DNA of 64,000 nt. Origin: Desulfovibrio sp. Huiquan2017. Lineage in GTDB: Bacteria > Desulfobacterota > Desulfovibrionia > Desulfovibrionales > Desulfovibrionaceae. The notes beneath the pieces were generated by a model, which was not told the DNA's origin, ran no database searches, and saw nothing but the letters and a program-made list of their open reading frames with translations. The position numbers and the translations under genes were made by a program. Where the stretch lies: assembly GCF_017351175.1 (NCBI RefSeq), contig NZ_JAFMPN010000013.1, positions 1 through 64,000 of the forward strand, given 5' to 3'. Of this stretch, positions 28,944-35,919 are shown one piece after another. Every line of letters begins with the position of its first letter. The stretch's first letter is position 1.

Positions 28944-28959
28944 TGGCACGCCTTGTGCT
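28944..28959 (+). promoter_or_regulatory. sigma-54 promoter of the glycyl-radical enzyme operon
   Basis: TGGCACGCCTTGTGCT has a perfect -24 half and a GC at -12 with the required 10-base spacing; the -12 half is GTGC rather than TTGC. It lies 65 bases before the ATG of the enzyme gene. Confidence 0.78.
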
Positions 28960-29023
28960 AACCCTCATAGTAATCGCCCCAATTGCGGCGCAATGAACCA
29001 AACCCCAACCGGGAGCAAACGCT

Positions 29024-31525
29024 ATGACGCAAATCGAGTCCACCAACTCCAAGAAGCAGGCCATCGATGCCGTGGCGAGCATGCCGTTCGACATGGACAA
29101 GGTGTCCACCGGCCCCAAGGCGTACAATATCAACTGGGAGACGATGAACGCGCGGTTCCAGGAACATAAGGACTTCCTCATGGAAGCGCCGCAGGTCATG
29201 GACCCGGAACGGCTCCAGTTCCTGCACGACGTCTACACCGAGTACAACGGCGAGCCCGTGGTCTACATCCGCGCCAGGCTGCTCGAACGCGTGCTGACCC
29301 AGAAGAAGATATTTCTCGACGGCAATCCCATCGTCGGCACCCTCACCGGAACACGGTGCGGCGTCTATCCTTATCCCGAGTGGAATGTCCAGTGGATCAA
29401 GGACGAGATGCAGATGGCCAAGATGACGTCCCTGGGTGAAATGAAGATCCCCCAGGAGACCGAGAATCTGCTGAAGCAGACCTACAAGGAGTGGAAGGGC
29501 CGCACCTGCATCGACCTGAACAACAAGATGTTCAAGGACATGTTCGGCTTCGATTCGCGTCCCTATCACAAGGGCGGCATGTTCTACGAGAACGTCAGCG
29601 TCGCCAGCGGTTCCGGCATTGCGGACTATCCCAAGGTGCTGAACAACGGCATGTGCGCAGTGCTCGACGACCTCAGGGAGCGCCTGCGCAATTGTCCCAC
29701 CACGTTGGCCGACAAGGAGCGCTTCGATCTCTACCGCGCCATGATCGTGGTCTGCGAGGCCGTCATCGCCCATTCCCACCGCTACGCCGAGTTGGCGGAG
29801 AGCGCCGCAGCCGAGGAGGCCGATCCGAAGAACAAGGCCGAACTCCTGGAGATCGCGGAGATCTGCCGCCGCGTGCCCGAATTCCCGGCCCGCAACTTCC
29901 GCGAGGCCATCCAGTCCTTCTGGTTCACGCACCTGTGCATCGAGACCGAGCAGATGGCCTGCGCCACCTCGCCCGGCCGCTTCGGCCAGTACATGTACCC
30001 TTTCTACAAGAAGGACATCGAAGAGGGTAAGTTGAATCGTGAGCAGGTCGTGGCCCTGCTGAAGCTGCAATGGATCAAGCACATGGAGTTGGCCGAGTAC
30101 CAGGGCGGCTCCTACGCCAAGACTCTTTCCGGCCACACCGGTCAAACCATGACCATCGGCGGCCTGGACAGGGATGGCCGCGACGCCAGCACCGAACTCG
30201 AGGTGCTGTTGCTCGAGACCCAGCTCCAAGCCCGCGGCATCCAGCCGACCCTGACCCTGCTCTATCATCCGAAGCTGTCCGAGGCCTATATGGGCAAGGT
30301 CGTGCAGTGCATCCGCGGCGGCTCCGGCCAGCCCCAGATCCTCAACAATACCGCCGTGATCGAGCGCACCCTGGCCCGCTTCGCCCAATACAAGGACGGC
30401 ATCACCCTGGAGGACGCCCGCAACTGCGGCAACTATGGCTGCGTGTCCACCGGCATCTGCGGCAAGGGCAGCTTCATCACCCAGGAGGACCAGCCCTGCC
30501 TGGCCAAGATCATCGAAATGGTGATGTACAACGGCAAGGACCCCCGGACCAAGAAGCAACTGGGTGTGGAGACCGGCGACATCACCTCGTTTGATAGCTT
30601 CGACGAGCTGTACGACGCCTACAAGGTTCAGTTGAAGCACCTTTTCGCCGTCTCCCGCAAGCATTCCGACCTGTCGCAGATGGCCCGCCTCCAGGTGGTT
30701 CCCAGTGTGCTGCGTTCGGTGATGTACGACGGCTGCATTGAAAAGGGCATGTGCGAGGAGGCCGGGGGAACCCGCTATCCGCAGGTCAACCCGATCATGA
30801 CCGCCGGTATCGACGCCGCAAACTCGTTGCTGGCCATCAGGCACCTCGTCTTCGACACCAAGAAGATCACCATGGAGCAGCTCATGACGGCCATCAAGGC
30901 CAACTTCGAGGGATACGAGGAAATCCGCAAGATGTGCTACGACGCGCCCAAGCACGGCAACGACTATCCGGAGATCGAGGAGTTCGTGCAACAGTACTAC
31001 CACGATGTGGATGAGATCCACGACTCCATCGGCCCCGATTGTTTCGGCTACCGCACTCCGCTCGACGCGTACTCCCTGTCGTACCACAACTACTTCGGCG
31101 CACTCATGGGAGCGCTGCCGACCGGCCGCAAGGCGGGCGTCGCCCTCACCGACGGTTCGGTCTCGGCCATGCCCGGCACGGACCACGAGGGCATAACCGC
31201 CCTGATCAAGGCCGGCGCCACGGCCATCGACACCGTCCGCTACGGCGCGAACCACTTCAACGTCAAGCTGGTCCCCGCCGCCCTTGAAGGCCCCGGTGGC
31301 ACACGTCTGTTGACCTCGTTGCTCAAGACCTATTGCGACCTCGGCGGCTCGCATATCCAGTTCAACGTGGTCACGTCCGCGACCCTGAAGGAAGCGCAGG
31401 AGGCCCCCCAGGAATACAAGGACCTCGTGGTCCGCGTGGCGGGCTTCAGCGCCTACTTCACCCGCCTGGACAAGGGCGTCCAGGATGAAATCGTGAAGCG
31501 CACTGAATACTCGCAGGCCTGCTAA
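29024..31525 (+). CDS. glycyl-radical enzyme of unassigned specificity
   Basis: Protein of 833 residues with the pyruvate-formate-lyase-like fold. The C-terminal radical site is RVAGFSAYF with Gly807. The thiyl site is NYGCVSTGIC with Cys473. In choline trimethylamine-lyase, glycerol and hydroxyproline dehydratases, isethionate lyase and hydroxyphenylacetate decarboxylase the Cys is followed at +2 by Glu; here it is Ser475, so none of those specificities is supported. The ordinary pyruvate formate-lyase double Cys is absent too. No microcompartment genes or known small subunits adjoin it. Context (APC permease, sigma-54 control) suggests an amine or amino-acid-derived substrate (inference). 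The activase gene follows. ATG 29024 has GGAG upstream. Confidence 0.92.
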   Translation: MTQIESTNSKKQAIDAVASMPFDMDKVSTGPKAYNINWETMNARFQEHKDFLMEAPQVMDPERLQFLHDVYTEYNGEPVVYIRARLLERVLTQKKIFLDGNPIVGTLTGTRCGVYPYPEWNVQWIKDEMQMAKMTSLGEMKIPQETENLLKQTYKEWKGRTCIDLNNKMFKDMFGFDSRPYHKGGMFYENVSVASGSGIADYPKVLNNGMCAVLDDLRERLRNCPTTLADKERFDLYRAMIVVCEAVIAHSHRYAELAESAAAEEADPKNKAELLEIAEICRRVPEFPARNFREAIQSFWFTHLCIETEQMACATSPGRFGQYMYPFYKKDIEEGKLNREQVVALLKLQWIKHMELAEYQGGSYAKTLSGHTGQTMTIGGLDRDGRDASTELEVLLLETQLQARGIQPTLTLLYHPKLSEAYMGKVVQCIRGGSGQPQILNNTAVIERTLARFAQYKDGITLEDARNCGNYGCVSTGICGKGSFITQEDQPCLAKIIEMVMYNGKDPRTKKQLGVETGDITSFDSFDELYDAYKVQLKHLFAVSRKHSDLSQMARLQVVPSVLRSVMYDGCIEKGMCEEAGGTRYPQVNPIMTAGIDAANSLLAIRHLVFDTKKITMEQLMTAIKANFEGYEEIRKMCYDAPKHGNDYPEIEEFVQQYYHDVDEIHDSIGPDCFGYRTPLDAYSLSYHNYFGALMGALPTGRKAGVALTDGSVSAMPGTDHEGITALIKAGATAIDTVRYGANHFNVKLVPAALEGPGGTRLLTSLLKTYCDLGGSHIQFNVVTSATLKEAQEAPQEYKDLVVRVAGFSAYFTRLDKGVQDEIVKRTEYSQAC

Positions 31526-31541
31526 GGCCTCGCAACCTCCA

Positions 31542-31574
31542 GTGGTGCGCCGCCACCTCCCGGCGGCGCACCAC
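31542..31574 (+). terminator. intercistronic hairpin between enzyme and activase
   Basis: A 13-base-pair perfect GC-rich stem with a 7-base loop and no T-run. Likely lowers activase expression relative to the enzyme, or protects the enzyme mRNA, as an activase is needed only in small amounts. Confidence 0.6.
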
Positions 31575-31606
31575 CCCCTAGATCATAAAACGACCGGGAG
31601 AGATTC

Positions 31607-32503
31607 ATGTTGAAAGGTATGGTTTACAACATTCAGCGCATGTCGGTGCAGGATGGCCCGGGCCTGCGCACCACAGTCTTTCTGAAGGGCTGTCCGTTGC
31701 GCTGTCTTTGGTGCAGCAACCCGGAATCACAGGCGTTCACCCCGCAGCTGATGTGTTTTGAAAATCTCTGCACGGGATGCGGCGCCTGCGAAGCGGCCTG
31801 CCCGAACGGGGCCGTGACCCGGCTGCGCAACGGCAAGTTCGGACGCGATCTGGAGCAATGCACGGACTGCGGCGCCTGTGCGTCCGTGTGCCCCAGCGGC
31901 GCGCGCGACATGTCGGGGAGGCTGATGACCGTCGAGGAAGTCATGGAGGTCGTCCGCAAGGACGGAACCTTCTACCTCAACTCCGACGGCGGCGTGACCT
32001 TCGGCGGCGGCGAACCCACGGCGGCCGGTGATTTCTTCCTCGCCCTGCTCCAACAGGCGCACGACGAGGCCTACCACTGCACGGTGGACACCTGCGGCCA
32101 GTGTCCAGAAGACCGCTTCCGGAAAACCATCGAGCTGGCGGACCTGCTGCTCTTTGACTGCAAACATATGGACCCCGCCCGGCACAGGGAACTGACCGGG
32201 CAGGACAACACGCTCATTCTGAGGAACCTCCGCAGCGCCCTGGGCTCCAACACGCCGGTGCGCATCCGCATGCCGCTCATGCCGGGCCTGAATGATACGG
32301 AGGAGAATCTGGCGGCCATGGCCGATTTTTTGGGGGATTTCGGCCTCCGGGAAGTCGAGATCATGCCCTGCCACTTCTTCGGCCGGAATAAATACCTCGC
32401 CTTGAACCGGGCTTTGCCTCTCATGCGGCAGTACGAACCCGAGGAACTCAAGGCGGTCAACGAACGCTTCCAACGGCACGGACTCAGGCCGGTCGTCGTG
32501 TAG
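31607..32503 (+). CDS. glycyl-radical enzyme activating enzyme (radical SAM)
   Basis: Protein of 298 residues. The radical SAM motif CPLRCLWC supplies Cys29, Cys33 and Cys36. An inserted dicluster ferredoxin domain has Cys55/58/61/65 and Cys85/88/91/95, as in most activases other than that of pyruvate formate-lyase. The GGE motif reads TFGGGEPT. It should use a [4Fe-4S] cluster and S-adenosylmethionine to abstract hydrogen from Gly807 of the upstream enzyme. GGGAGAG precedes ATG 31607. Two small HesB-like genes follow on the same strand. Confidence 0.93.
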   Translation: MLKGMVYNIQRMSVQDGPGLRTTVFLKGCPLRCLWCSNPESQAFTPQLMCFENLCTGCGACEAACPNGAVTRLRNGKFGRDLEQCTDCGACASVCPSGARDMSGRLMTVEEVMEVVRKDGTFYLNSDGGVTFGGGEPTAAGDFFLALLQQAHDEAYHCTVDTCGQCPEDRFRKTIELADLLLFDCKHMDPARHRELTGQDNTLILRNLRSALGSNTPVRIRMPLMPGLNDTEENLAAMADFLGDFGLREVEIMPCHFFGRNKYLALNRALPLMRQYEPEELKAVNERFQRHGLRPVVV

Positions 32504-32524
32504 CGCGCAAGAAACGAGGAACGC

Positions 32525-32821
32525 ATGTTTACCATAAACGTGGCGGACGCCATTCTCGAAAGGCTCCGCGAGATACTTGAGGACGAGGATGAAGGCGTCT
32601 GTATCCGCCTGCGCGAATACTGCGTCGGCGGAGGATGAAATAGCAAGGTCGTGCTTGGTCTAGGCACGGATGAACCCGATGAAGAGGATGACGAGCGGAT
32701 CGACGTGAAGGGCGTCCCGTTCATCGCCGAAAAGGACTTTCTGCTGAATCACGGTGGAAACTACGAATTGACCCTGAACGAAGGCCAGCAAATGGTCTTG
32801 AAGGCGCTCGCGGAAGCGTAA
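32525..32821 (+). CDS. HesB-like selenoprotein with in-frame UGA
   Basis: Protein of 98 residues if UGA at 32636-32638 is read as selenocysteine 38; a conventional reading stops after 37 residues. The same frame continues for 60 codons to a TAA and aligns without gaps over its first ~55 and last ~35 residues to the 98-residue paralogue 64 bases downstream, where position 38 is Cys (GCGCHSK against GGG-Sec-NSK). Both have the HesB/IscA-type core (LRE-Y, LGLGxDEP, VKGVPFIAEKDFLL) but lack the C-terminal CGCG pair. The family matches the TIGR01911 HesB-like selenoprotein group. Role probably iron-sulfur or redox handling; the GRE operon context is noteworthy. A hairpin with GGUCU loop follows the UGA. 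Confidence 0.85.
32650..32668 (+). promoter_or_regulatory. bacterial SECIS hairpin
   Basis: Six-base-pair stem (CGTGCT with GGCACG, one G-U pair) and a 7-base loop UGGUCUA. The loop GGUCU begins 18 bases after the UGA, the same distance and loop core as in the E. coli fdhF SECIS as I recall it. This is the signal recognised by SelB for selenocysteine insertion. Confidence 0.8.
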
Positions 32822-32885
32822 CCGGACCGGGCCGCGGTGTCGGCGTGGCAAAGGGCCATCCCCGCAAGCGCGAAAAGGAGAAAAC

Positions 32886-33182
32886 ATGTTTACAGTGGAT
32901 ACGACGGAGGAGCTTCTCGGAAAGCTCCGCGACCTGTTGGCGGAGGAAGACCCGGAGACCTGCGTGCGCCTGCGCGAGTATAATGCCGGATGCGGCTGCC
33001 ACAGCAAGATTCGGCTTGGTTTGGGGCTGGATGAACCGGAAGAGGAAGACGAACAGATCAGCGTGCAGGGAATTCCGTTTGTCGCGGAAAAGGATTTTCT
33101 GCTGAAGCACGGCAGGTCCTACGCTCTGGCTTTCGACGAAAACAAGGAAACCGTTCTCACCCCTCTGGATGTGTCGGATTAG
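32886..33182 (+). CDS. HesB-like protein, Cys paralogue
   Basis: Protein of 98 residues, the cysteine-containing twin of the upstream selenoprotein, with Cys26, Cys36 and Cys38 (CVRLREYNAGCGCHSK). The rest follows the HesB/IscA N-terminal pattern up to the strand ISVQGIPFVAEKDFLL and then ends without the C-terminal Cys-Gly-Cys motif. Acidic loop DEPEEEDEQ. Last gene of the glycyl-radical operon before a terminator; AAGGAG lies 6 bases before ATG 32886. Possible roles: maturation or protection of the activase iron-sulfur clusters, or a redox partner (inference). Confidence 0.82.
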   Translation: MFTVDTTEELLGKLRDLLAEEDPETCVRLREYNAGCGCHSKIRLGLGLDEPEEEDEQISVQGIPFVAEKDFLLKHGRSYALAFDENKETVLTPLDVSD

Positions 33183-33227
33183 GTCGAAATCGGCCGTATT
33201 TCCGCCTCGGAATCCGGCGCATCACTC

Positions 33228-33256
33228 ATCCCCCTTTCGAACATCGGAAGGGGGAT
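33228..33256 (+). terminator. Rho-independent terminator of the glycyl-radical operon
   Basis: A 9-base-pair stem (ATCCCCCTT with AAGGGGGAT) followed by TTCCTTTTCC, 46 bases after the second HesB-like gene. The rest of 33257-33520 holds a 69-codon minus-strand open frame (33308-33517) that I cannot assign or support. Confidence 0.75.
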
Positions 33257-33520
33257 TTCCTTTTCCCGCAACGACGACGTCCGGATCAAGCATGGCGTCT
33301 TCTTTGCTCAAAACGACAACAGCTCGTGCGGCAATATATCATCCCTGGACGTCAGGCCGCCCAGGGACGGCGGGCGACTCTCACTGTTGCCGCTGAAGAT
33401 GCCCACCAGGGTGACATGCGGCCAGGGGGAGGGTGTTGTGACAAACGTCATTACGGCAATATCCTCTGTCTCTTCGTCTTTGGCGATGCAATTGGCCCTC
33501 TCCGGTGTTTCGGTCATTCA

Positions 33521-33560
33521 ATAAAAAAGCCGGGCGTCCTTCACGGAACGCCCGGCTTTA
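33521..33560 (-). terminator. Rho-independent terminator of the autotransporter gene
   Basis: A 12-base-pair stem (AAAGCCGGGCGT and complement) followed on the minus strand by TTTTTTAT, 20 bases after the autotransporter stop. Confidence 0.85.
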
Positions 33561-33579
33561 AATCGGTATAAAATCCCGC

Positions 33580-35682
33580 CTACCAGATCTGGAAACTGAA
33601 ACCCATGGTGGCGGTGAGGTCGGGCACGGAGTCATCGTCACAGCCGAGGGCGAAGGCGAGGCTGGAATTGGCGGACAGCCGTTCGGTGATATCCCAGCTC
33701 GCTCCCATGCCTGCATCGGCCCAGTCCTGATCAAGCTTCGAGCCTGCATAGGAGAACGCCCCAAGGCCGGTGGCGGTGCCGCCCATACCCGAGGACTTGT
33801 CCTCGAAACGATGGTCCCAGGCCAGCCAGGCCCAGGTGCCCACCTTGTCGAAGAGGGCAACGTCGGTCCGCAGGCCGGTTCGGATGGAGTTGGAGGTCTC
33901 GTCGCGGCTGTCGTAACTGGCCGGGAAGGGGCCGCCCGACTCGGAGTAGCCGTCGATGTGCGTGTTCTGCCAAGTGTATTCGGCAAAGGGGGTCAGGGCG
34001 AAGGAGTTGGTCACGCTACGGGTCCACTGGGCCCGGCCGGACAGGCCGAAGACCTCGGCGTTCGTGTGGCCAGAGGAGGTGGCGGAGCCTGCGCCGTTCG
34101 CATAGCCGCGCTTCAGGTCCAGGTTCACGGTCTGCCAGATGGCGGCCACGCGAAATTCCAGCCCGGTGCCGTCCGGGGCGTAGACCACGAACGCGCCGGG
34201 ACCTACGGCCTGGATGTCCTGGTTTCCGCCGTGGCTGGTATCCAGGTCGCGCTCGTCCCCGAACAGGCCGCCGCCGAAGCGCCATTCACCTTCCGCCCAG
34301 CTCAGGCCGACGCCGCCGTGCAGGCCGAGGTCGTCGCCGTTCAGTTCGATGTTGGTGCCTACGGAGCCGACCATCCACAGGTCCAGCCGACCCGGCATCT
34401 CGTCACCGCTGGACAGGCCCGACTCGGTTCCCGCGCCTGCGTCGGACCCGGTATCCGCGCCGGAACCCGGCCCGGTCACGGAGAACTGCATGCCCTGGCC
34501 ACCGGCCACGCCGCCCAACCGGCTCATGGACAGCTGGCCCATGGAAGAAACCGCCGGACCGACCTGGCCCATGGTCCCCAGGGATTGGTAGAATTCGTCC
34601 GGGGTGATGAGACCGCCCACGGTCACGTTGGCAAGAAACGCGGTGTATCCCCCTGGCACCGAGCCTGTTCCGACCATGATGGAACCATCGGCACTCACGC
34701 CCGTCACTTCCTCCAGGAAAGAGGTGGCGGGAAGGGTGACCCCCTTCTCCTCCAGGACCTCACGCAGATTATGGAAGGTATAGGAAGAGTTCGAGCCGGA
34801 CCAGTATGCGGCCCTCCTGTGTCCGCTCGAAAGGCTCGCCGATCCTACGACGACGGAACCGCTGTTGTTTATCGCATTCAGGTCCAGCGAGGTGTATCCC
34901 GTCGGTACGTTCACCGCGGCCGTCTTTTGGCCCGAAGTGGCGTTCCAGATAATGAAAACATCGCCTGAGAAGGTCGTCCCCGCTACCGTCGTGCCGTCCC
35001 CGCTTATAAAATTACTATAGCTCCCACTCGAGTCCTCCAGGTTCACGGTCGAAGTCCACGTTCCAGAGGAATTGACGGTCCACACCAGGGCACTGGTTCC
35101 GTTAGTGGCTCTTCCCGCCACTTTCCAAATGCCGTTATTGAGTGAGCTGATGGTATTCCCTATGGAGTTTGCGGACAGGAGCACTGGAGCAACCGGTGAA
35201 GAAAGCGTGGACCAGTCGGAAGGCGCGATCCATAGCGCCGCTGTGCTGCTGCTGCTCGTGCCCGCGAGGGCCGTACCATCCGAATTGAGTGAGGGTATAT
35301 AAAAGGTGTTGGCGTCCGCCAGTATTCCGCCAGTCCCGGTAAGGGTGTACGACGTGCCGGTGGTCCGGGAAAAGAGATACGATGTAGTCGAGGTGTTGTA
35401 GGTCACCTCACCAGTATTGGACATACTCCAAAGATTATAGACTCCGGAGGCGATGTCTGTCGACGTTCCTCCGGAAACAGGTGCCATAAACAGTTCGCGG
35501 GAACCGTCCATGTAGGCAAGAGTGGTCCCGTCTCCACTGATGAGAACATTTCTGGCACCGGGTATTCCGGTCAAATCATCCGCATGAGTGACAGTGCAGA
35601 GCAGCAGGACGAACAACAGCGTGGCGGCGCACAGGACGCGGCAAGGGCGGACAACGCGGGAATACAGCTGAATGGACGGCAC
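33580..35682 (-). CDS. autotransporter with HAF-type repeat passenger
   Basis: Protein of 700 residues. A signal peptide (residues 15-35, ATLLFVLLLCTVTHADD) is followed by a passenger of ~340 residues made of repeated blades with the cores SGDGTTLAY, SGDGTTVAGT, NNSGSVVVG and SADGSIMVGT, spaced 50-60 residues apart, like extracellular HAF repeats (probably a beta-propeller). A Gly/Asp-rich linker leads to an autotransporter beta-barrel of ~270 residues ending FSFQIW, a terminal aromatic suited to the BAM complex. Probably a surface-exposed adhesin or binding protein; ligand unknown. The start is GTG 35682 with GAGGAG upstream. Own terminator at 33521. Confidence 0.83.
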   Translation of the reverse strand: MPSIQLYSRVVRPCRVLCAATLLFVLLLCTVTHADDLTGIPGARNVLISGDGTTLAYMDGSRELFMAPVSGGTSTDIASGVYNLWSMSNTGEVTYNTSTTSYLFSRTTGTSYTLTGTGGILADANTFYIPSLNSDGTALAGTSSSSTAALWIAPSDWSTLSSPVAPVLLSANSIGNTISSLNNGIWKVAGRATNGTSALVWTVNSSGTWTSTVNLEDSSGSYSNFISGDGTTVAGTTFSGDVFIIWNATSGQKTAAVNVPTGYTSLDLNAINNSGSVVVGSASLSSGHRRAAYWSGSNSSYTFHNLREVLEEKGVTLPATSFLEEVTGVSADGSIMVGTGSVPGGYTAFLANVTVGGLITPDEFYQSLGTMGQVGPAVSSMGQLSMSRLGGVAGGQGMQFSVTGPGSGADTGSDAGAGTESGLSSGDEMPGRLDLWMVGSVGTNIELNGDDLGLHGGVGLSWAEGEWRFGGGLFGDERDLDTSHGGNQDIQAVGPGAFVVYAPDGTGLEFRVAAIWQTVNLDLKRGYANGAGSATSSGHTNAEVFGLSGRAQWTRSVTNSFALTPFAEYTWQNTHIDGYSESGGPFPASYDSRDETSNSIRTGLRTDVALFDKVGTWAWLAWDHRFEDKSSGMGGTATGLGAFSYAGSKLDQDWADAGMGASWDITERLSANSSLAFALGCDDDSVPDLTATMGFSFQIW

Positions 35683-35919
35683 GGTGATCTCCTCACGATC
35701 AGGCCCGTACGGCGGGGAGATTTCCCGGAGCTACGGACGATTTTTAAATTTTCAATATCGTCTTTACCCCATCCCAAAGGCCTCGTCTGTCCGGGAAAAC
35801 ACGTACAAGTCCAATTTTCTTGAGAAACATTGTTGAAAGATAGGGGTGCCCTTTGTATGGTCGCTCAACTGTAGCTCCCCGCCGTGGCCGGGCCGCATTC
35901 TTCCGACAAGGCGTAGAGG

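Noticed and set aside
29024-31525. Glycyl-radical enzyme as choline trimethylamine-lyase or isethionate lyase
   Set aside because: The Cys-x-Glu motif is missing, and neither microcompartment nor sulfonate transporter genes are present.
32525-32638. First HesB-like gene read as a 37-residue fragment or pseudogene
   Set aside because: Homology continues in frame after the UGA to the natural end, the UGA replaces a Cys of the twin, and a SECIS-like hairpin is correctly placed.
32886-33182. The HesB-like proteins as a small subunit of an arylacetate decarboxylase
   Set aside because: Those subunits bind two [4Fe-4S] clusters with many more Cys and lie between enzyme and activase genes; these have three or fewer Cys at the site and the HesB pattern.
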